NCBI GenBank assembly: GCA_040754095.1
Contig: JBFMFO010000045.1
Span: 1-8,904, forward strand
DNA length: 8,904 nt
Origin: QYQD01 sp040754095
Lineage (GTDB): Bacteria > Desulfobacterota > QYQD01
Direction of reading: 5' to 3'
Part shown: positions 6,140 through 8,904 of the stretch, piece after piece
How positions within the stretch are numbered: position 1 is the stretch's first letter
Layout of the letters: every line of letters starts with the position of its first letter
Position numbers and translations under genes: made by a program
Notes under the pieces: model-generated
The model's database searches: none
What the model was told of the DNA's origin: nothing
Seen by the model: the letters and a program-made list of their open reading frames with translations, nothing else

Positions 6140-6993
6140 GCGTTTCCCCACCTATTTCCGTTAAGTATGTCTTCTATTTTCTGGTACAGTCCCCTGAATT
6201 TTTCTTTCCATTCCGGCATGACATCCACTATCATCTGGCCCCTCGAGTAAGCCTCCGCAATCTTTCTATCAAGAGGTATTTCCAAAAGTACCGGGATGCC
6301 CTCCTTTGCCAGGTATGATTGCATGGGACTATCACCGCTACCTGCACGATTGAGTACCACCCCGAGTGGTATCTTGAGCGCCCGCACGGCCTCTACGGCC
6401 AATATAAGATCATTCAGGCCGAAAGGCGTAGGCTCAGTCACTAGAAGGGCAAAATCAGAACCCTTCAGGGCGGCGATCACCGGGCAGGACGTACCGGGCG
6501 GGGCATCAATAATATTTATCTGGCCTTTATCTATCCGCTCCTTAACCTTCCTGATCAGGGGCGGGGACATGGCCTCTCCTATGCGCAGACGGCCATGAAT
6601 AAACTCCACTTGGCCAGCCCGCCCCTGTTCAATAACGCCGAGTTCCCGACTTGACTCCTGCACCGCTTTCTCCGGGCAAACAAAGAGGCAGCCGCGGCAA
6701 CTGTGGCACAGCTCAGGGAAAGTGAGTACATAATCCTTCAGCACGGCAATGGCATTAAATTGGCAAATCTCGCCGCACTTTCCGCAATAGGTGCATTTAG
6801 CAAGGTTTATCTCTGGAACAAAGGTATTAACTATAGTCTTTTCATCGATAGTCGGCTTTAGAAAGAGATGGGCGTTGGGTTCCTCCACATCGCAGTCGAA
6901 AAACCTTACCCGCTTATCCAATGATACTGCCAGGTTTACTCCCACGGTAGTCTTCCCTGTGCCACCCTTGCCGCTGGCTATACTGATTACCAT
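6136..6993 (-). CDS. MinD/Mrp-family P-loop ATPase with inserted two-cluster ferredoxin domain (ATPase B)
   Basis: A 285-residue paralogue of the downstream ATPase with the same domain order. Deviant Walker A GKGGTGKTT is at 8-16, the FDCDVEEPNAHLFLKP segment at 32-47, and two [4Fe-4S] motifs at C67, C70, C73, C77 and C96, C99, C102, C106. Walker B has D163 in IIDAPPGTSCP, with C170 next to it. The order, lengths and identical placement of clusters in A and B point to an old tandem duplication. Together they match the two-ATPase arrangement of Orp-type clusters. ATP-dependent metal-sulfur cluster handling in the cytoplasm is inferred. The ATG at 6993 starts 9 nt after the DUF5320 stop; the nearest AGGAG lies 12 nt upstream, rather far, so translational coupling is likely. 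The stop TGA overlaps the start of ATPase A. Confidence 0.92.
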   Translation of the reverse strand: MVISIASGKGGTGKTTVGVNLAVSLDKRVRFFDCDVEEPNAHLFLKPTIDEKTIVNTFVPEINLAKCTYCGKCGEICQFNAIAVLKDYVLTFPELCHSCRGCLFVCPEKAVQESSRELGVIEQGRAGQVEFIHGRLRIGEAMSPPLIRKVKERIDKGQINIIDAPPGTSCPVIAALKGSDFALLVTEPTPFGLNDLILAVEAVRALKIPLGVVLNRAGSGDSPMQSYLAKEGIPVLLEIPLDRKIAEAYSRGQMIVDVMPEWKEKFRGLYQKIEDILNGNRWGNA

Positions 6994-7002
6994 CTCAGGT
7001 AC

Positions 7003-7296
7003 TTACTCCTTTCCTTTTTCTAACTCGGCGATACGTTTTTCAATCTGGTTTAATTCCCCTCGCAAACATTCAGCCTCTGCCCGCAGGTCGCTCATCTCCT
7101 CCGCGGGGATTGGCTCTCTCCATCCCGGAGCCGGGCCATAGTAACCGCGCCGCGCTCCGGAAAAGCCGAAGCCTCGACCACTATTCCAGCCGCGACCGAA
7201 ACCAAACGGCCGATCATATCCGCGGCCGCAAGGCCCCATGCCTCTACCGGTCATAGGCCCCATACCCATCGGACCTGTACCATCGAATCCCGGCAT
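7003..7296 (-). CDS. DUF5320-family glycine/arginine-rich small protein with C-terminal coiled coil
   Basis: A 97-residue protein that opens MPGFDGTGPMGMGPMTGRG, the signature N-terminus of DUF5320 proteins. A Gly/Arg/Phe-rich, probably disordered stretch runs to about residue 58. The C-terminal 32 residues (EEMSDLRAEAECLRGELNQ and on) form a charged heptad-like helix, a likely coiled coil for oligomerisation or partner binding. No function is established. These proteins recur beside NifX-like and ferredoxin-ATPase genes, which suggests a structural or adaptor role in the same complex (inference). I chose ATG 7296 for family fit, with AAGGGG 9 nt upstream. GTG 7305 with AAGGA 5 nt upstream would add three residues and cannot be excluded. 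Confidence 0.82.
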   Translation of the reverse strand: MPGFDGTGPMGMGPMTGRGMGPCGRGYDRPFGFGRGWNSGRGFGFSGARRGYYGPAPGWREPIPAEEMSDLRAEAECLRGELNQIEKRIAELEKGKE

Positions 7297-7315
7297 CCTC
7301 CTCACCCCCTTCCTT

Positions 7316-7537
7316 TCAAAATTTCCTTGTCATTTGTCCGCCGCAATTCGGGCACTTAATAGTGTTACAGGGGACGCCCGGCTGATGGGGAGCCGTCCGT
7401 CCGCAGCTCGGACAGACACACTCTCCGCCTGGCCCCAGGCCCAAACCACCGCCCCGGCCGCGGCCACCGCCCCGACCTAAGCCTCTTCCCGTGCCCGGCC
7501 CTTTTCCTGCCGGTCCGGTTCCATCTCCCATAGGCAT
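7316..7537 (-). CDS. Small Gly/Arg-rich zinc-ribbon protein
   Basis: A 73-residue protein. Residues 1-38 are almost only Gly, Arg, Leu and Pro, with the opening MPMGDGTGPAGKGPGTGRG echoing the neighbouring DUF5320 protein. Residues 40-70 hold cysteines as CVCPSCGR, PCNTIKC and CPNCGG, a rubredoxin-like or zinc-ribbon knuckle that should bind Zn or Fe. The PHQPGVPC spacer between the knuckles is characteristic of small zinc ribbons near NifX-like genes. The start is well defined by AAGGAGGT 5 nt upstream, itself overlapping the stop region of the NifX-like gene 12 nt away. A role as metal-binding accessory of the ATPase/NifX complex is inference; no function is known to me. Confidence 0.8.
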   Translation of the reverse strand: MPMGDGTGPAGKGPGTGRGLGRGGGRGRGGGLGLGPGGECVCPSCGRTAPHQPGVPCNTIKCPNCGGQMTRKF

Positions 7538-7549
7538 ATCTTACCTCCT

Positions 7550-7912
7550 TTAGCGCCAGTGTCCTTCGACATTGGGACTGGCCGCATATGAAATTTCGCC
7601 TTTCTTGAATTTTTCGACCGCCTCTCGGATTGTTCCTGTCACACCAACCGCCACGTTTATCCTGGCGGCCTGCAGGGTCATAAAGGCCTTTGGCCCGCAA
7701 TGGCCGGTAATGAGCACGCCGACGCCTTCTTCCGCTACAGTCCGCGCCGCCTGGATACCGGCGCCCTGCATGGCCTCGATATTTTGCGTGTTGTCCACCA
7801 CCTTAAATTCCATGGTTTCGGGGTCAACTATAATAAAATATGCCGCCCGGCCAAACCGCGGGTCAATCTCATCATCTAACCCTTTACCCTTCGCGCTAAT
7901 CGCTATCTTCAC
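7550..7912 (-). CDS. NifX/MTH1175-family protein similar to orange protein (Orp)
   Basis: A 120-residue soluble protein: MKIAISAKGKGLDDEIDPRFGRAAYF (residues 1-26) followed by GAGIQAARTVAEEGV and VLITGHCGPKAF. The C-terminal tail is GEISYAASPNVEGHWR. This order, especially the DPRFGR motif, is typical of MTH1175/NifX-type proteins including the Desulfovibrio orange protein, which binds a Mo-Cu sulfide cluster noncovalently. Whether this protein binds the same cluster cannot be told. The start is GTG 7912, supported by GGAGGT 8 nt upstream. It heads the tight zinc-ribbon, DUF5320, ATPase B, ATPase A operon, with intergenic gaps of 19 nt or less. It differs clearly from the second NifX-like protein downstream, so the two probably have different partners. 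Confidence 0.88.
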   Translation of the reverse strand: MKIAISAKGKGLDDEIDPRFGRAAYFIIVDPETMEFKVVDNTQNIEAMQGAGIQAARTVAEEGVGVLITGHCGPKAFMTLQAARINVAVGVTGTIREAVEKFKKGEISYAASPNVEGHWR

Positions 7913-7978
7913 ACTCGTTCACCTCCGCTTTATCTTTATCGTTCCACATTTATAAATTGATACCCACCGTCATTCCCT

Positions 7979-7998
7979 GGTGGGCAAAGCCCACCCTA
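7979..7998. repeat. REP-like core, second copy
   Basis: GGTGGGCAAAGCCCACCCTA repeats the hairpin core found at 4678-4697, with similar bases before it (TCATTC...TGG). The outer inverted boundaries of the first copy are not preserved, so this looks like a partial or diverged copy of the same dispersed element. It lies 70-90 nt upstream of the Orp-like gene. Confidence 0.65.
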
Positions 7999-8005
7999 CA
8001 TTGCT

Positions 8006-8155
8006 AAATCCGAAAACCGAATACCGAAATTCGAAACAAATTCAAATTTTCAAATCTCAAAAAGTTCCAAACTGCAGCGGAAAGAATCCGTTTTGATATT
8101 TTAGGTTTTGGTCATTCGATATTGTTTCGGGTTTCGTGCTTCGGATTTCGGATTT
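8006..8155. repeat. 150-bp imperfect inverted-repeat (MITE-like) element
   Basis: Arms 8006-8037 and 8124-8155 match as inverted repeats at 26 of 32 positions. Both are built from CCGAA/TTCGG units (AAATCCGAAA... and ...TTTCGGATTT), with an A/T-rich centre. Such CCGAAAT-type arrays are common intergenic repeats in environmental bacterial genomes. With the REP-like core it fills most of the 320-nt gap 7913-8232; 8156-8232 holds nothing I recognise. It has no coding capacity. Confidence 0.6.
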
Positions 8156-8232
8156 GAGATCGCACCGGACACGAAATCCATCGGGACAAGTTGCAAAAGG
8201 CCAAACTGTTACTATAACTGAAATTGCCTACC

Positions 8233-8709
8233 CTATATCCCGCCTCTACGGCGGCACCTGCCCCTTCCTCTGCCCGGCCCGCCGCCGACTGCCCAACCAT
8301 GATCCTGAAGCGCTTCGCGAATATTTTTGCTCCGGCACTTCGGGCACTCAACCGGCCCACCGGTGTCATAAGGAACCACCCATTCATTTGTACAGTCTGG
8401 ACATAAAAGGTATCGCTGCATCATTTGAACAGCCCCGCCTTCGATCTTCAGCGCCTTGGCATTAACAATCACATCCGCAATTTTCTTGTGGGCAGATTCA
8501 ATGATATTGCCGAAGGTCTGCCGCGAAATATTCATCCGCTTAGAGGCCTCTTCCTGATACAGCCCTTCTAAATCAGCCAACCGGATAGCCTCAAATTCAT
8601 CCACCGTAAGGTTGACTTGTGCCAGGGCAAATACTGGGATTCCCGCAGGCTTGAAGTAAGCCGCGCGGGGAGCGCCGCAAACCCGTCTGCATTTAAAAGG
8701 CCGCGGCAT
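8233..8709 (-). CDS. DUF134 (UPF0251) family DNA-binding protein with C-terminal zinc ribbon
   Basis: A 158-residue predicted transcription regulator. It opens MPRPFKCRRVCGAP, the family signature, then has a sigma-70 region-4-like helix-turn-helix around residues 33-80 (LTVDEFEAIRLADLEGLYQ and RMNISRQTFGNIIESAHKK). A zinc ribbon follows at about 100-128 (LLCPDC and VECPKC). The tail is Gly/Arg-rich (GGGPGRGRGRCRRRGG), like the two small neighbours downstream. DUF134 genes are frequent beside NifX-like genes, and regulation of the adjacent cluster is a reasonable inference. The start ATG 8709 has a purine-rich AAGAGAGA 5 nt upstream. A good promoter and a palindrome at 8724-8745 sit directly upstream, consistent with autoregulation. 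A 320-nt repeat-filled gap separates it from the Orp-like gene. Confidence 0.88.
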   Translation of the reverse strand: MPRPFKCRRVCGAPRAAYFKPAGIPVFALAQVNLTVDEFEAIRLADLEGLYQEEASKRMNISRQTFGNIIESAHKKIADVIVNAKALKIEGGAVQMMQRYLLCPDCTNEWVVPYDTGGPVECPKCRSKNIREALQDHGWAVGGGPGRGRGRCRRRGGI

Positions 8710-8723
8710 GATTGTCTCTCTTA

Positions 8724-8745
8724 ATTATTAGCATATGCCAATAAT
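8724..8745. promoter_or_regulatory. 22-bp palindromic operator in front of the DUF134 gene
   Basis: The sequence is ATTATT-A-GCATATGC-C-AATAAT: perfect symmetry except for the single A/C pair beside the central GCATATGC. It overlaps the probable -10 box and start of transcription, where a repressor would act. The DUF134 product is the obvious candidate ligand (inference). No second copy is visible in the window. Confidence 0.6.
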
Positions 8746-8770
8746 ATAGCACAAAAAATTCCCCTGTCAA
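8743..8770 (-). promoter_or_regulatory. Sigma-70 type promoter of the DUF134 gene
   Basis: On the minus strand a perfect -35 TTGACA (8770-8765) is followed after 16 bp by TATATT (8748-8743); TATTAT at 18 bp is an alternative. The -35 lies only 8 bp inside the boundary of the terminal repeat, so the mobile-element junction nearly touches the promoter. Confidence 0.65.
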
Positions 8771-8778
8771 TAAAATTG

Positions 8779-8904
8779 TATTACCGCCGGTCAGAAAACA
8801 GGCCAGAATTGCCGGTTTAAAAGTAGGCCATTACGGGGCATGGACGAAGTAATGCGTACCTGCCATATTTGAAAGGCAAGCTGGTGCGTTACCGTCTCCC
8901 TCTG
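8779..8904 (+). repeat. Terminal inverted repeat, right copy (probable end of a mobile element)
   Basis: Exact reverse complement of 1-126. The tandem 20-bp motifs are GCCGGTCAGAAAACAGGCCA (8786-8805) and GCCGGTTTAAAAGTAGGCCA (8811-8830), identical at 15 of 20 positions and spaced by GAATT. Their shape fits transposase-binding repeats at an IS21-type end, which is inference. No open frame of useful length lies within the repeat. It starts 8 bp upstream of the DUF134 promoter's -35 box. Confidence 0.9.

Noticed and set aside
3369..6993. Magnetosome or ferrosome gene cluster
   Set aside because: A CDF transporter and MinD-like ATPases are present, but no mam/mad hallmark genes, P-type ATPase or membrane-remodelling proteins are seen.
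4813..7912. Nitrogenase cofactor (nif) locus
   Set aside because: Only NifX-like domains are present; no nifH, nifD, nifK, nifE, nifN or nifB gene is visible, and these domains are common outside nitrogen fixation.
7572..7955. Plus-strand open frame opposite the Orp-like gene
   Set aside because: It is a shadow of a gene with strong start signal and family motifs on the other strand.
8190..8215. Sigma-54 promoter (-24 GG/-12 GC) upstream of the Orp-like gene
   Set aside because: A TGGCC...TTGCAA-like string exists on the minus strand, but the GG-to-GC spacing is too short for sigma-54.
1..8904. Complete linear replicon with terminal inverted repeats
   Set aside because: No replication, partition or terminal-protein gene is present, and the left repeat cuts a coding gene, which fits a mobile-element junction or contig break better.

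Overview
The window looks like chromosomal DNA of an uncultured anaerobe, most likely Desulfobacterota or a related sulfur/iron-cycling group such as Nitrospirota. This rests on gene content, not on any marker gene: paired MinD-type ATPases carrying two ferredoxin clusters each, NifX/MTH1175-type proteins, DUF5320 and DUF134 proteins, a CGGC-domain protein and a DtxR-type iron regulator. Dispersed intergenic repeats of styles common in such genomes also fit. No rRNA, tRNA, CRISPR array or phage gene is visible.

Layout. All genes but one lie on the minus strand, so transcription runs from right to left. (1) At the right a DUF134 DNA-binding protein (8233-8709) has its own good promoter and a palindromic operator. 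(2) After a 320-nt repeat-filled gap comes a tight block: NifX-like protein (7550-7912), Gly/Arg-rich zinc ribbon (7316-7537), DUF5320 protein (7003-7296), ferredoxin-ATPase B (6136-6993) and ferredoxin-ATPase A (5282-6139, ATGA overlap with B). (3) After a 136-nt gap with an inverted repeat comes a second NifX-like protein (4813-5145). (4) After a further gap holding REP-like and C-tract hairpin repeats come a cation diffusion facilitator fused to a NifX-like domain (3369-4547), a cysteine-rich CGGC protein (2974-3333) and a metallo-beta-lactamase-fold protein (2316-2957). (5) A radical SAM/SPASM protein (1159-2307) is the only plus-strand gene. It is convergent with the MBL gene and divergent from a DtxR-FeoA regulator (190-954). 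(6) The regulator is followed 11 nt later by a feoA gene that is cut off after about 17 codons by a repeated sequence.

How it may work together (inference). The block resembles the orange-protein (Orp) gene clusters of Desulfovibrio, where NifX/MTH1175-type proteins and Mrp/MinD ATPases with ferredoxin domains form a complex and Orp binds a Mo-Cu sulfide cluster. Here that set is joined to a CDF transporter with its own NifX-like domain, a cysteine-rich protein, two zinc-ribbon/Gly-Arg-rich proteins and an iron-dependent regulator. This suggests a metal or metal-sulfur cluster handling module linking ATP-dependent cluster transfer to metal efflux and iron sensing. The substrate cannot be read from sequence.

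Contig ends. The first 126 bases are the exact reverse complement of the last 126. The repeat carries two tandem 20-bp motifs like those at transposon ends. It interrupts feoA on the left and abuts the DUF134 promoter on the right. Either two copies of one mobile element in opposite orientation flank this 8.65-kb segment, or the assembly graph closed on a shared repeat; the sequence alone cannot separate these.
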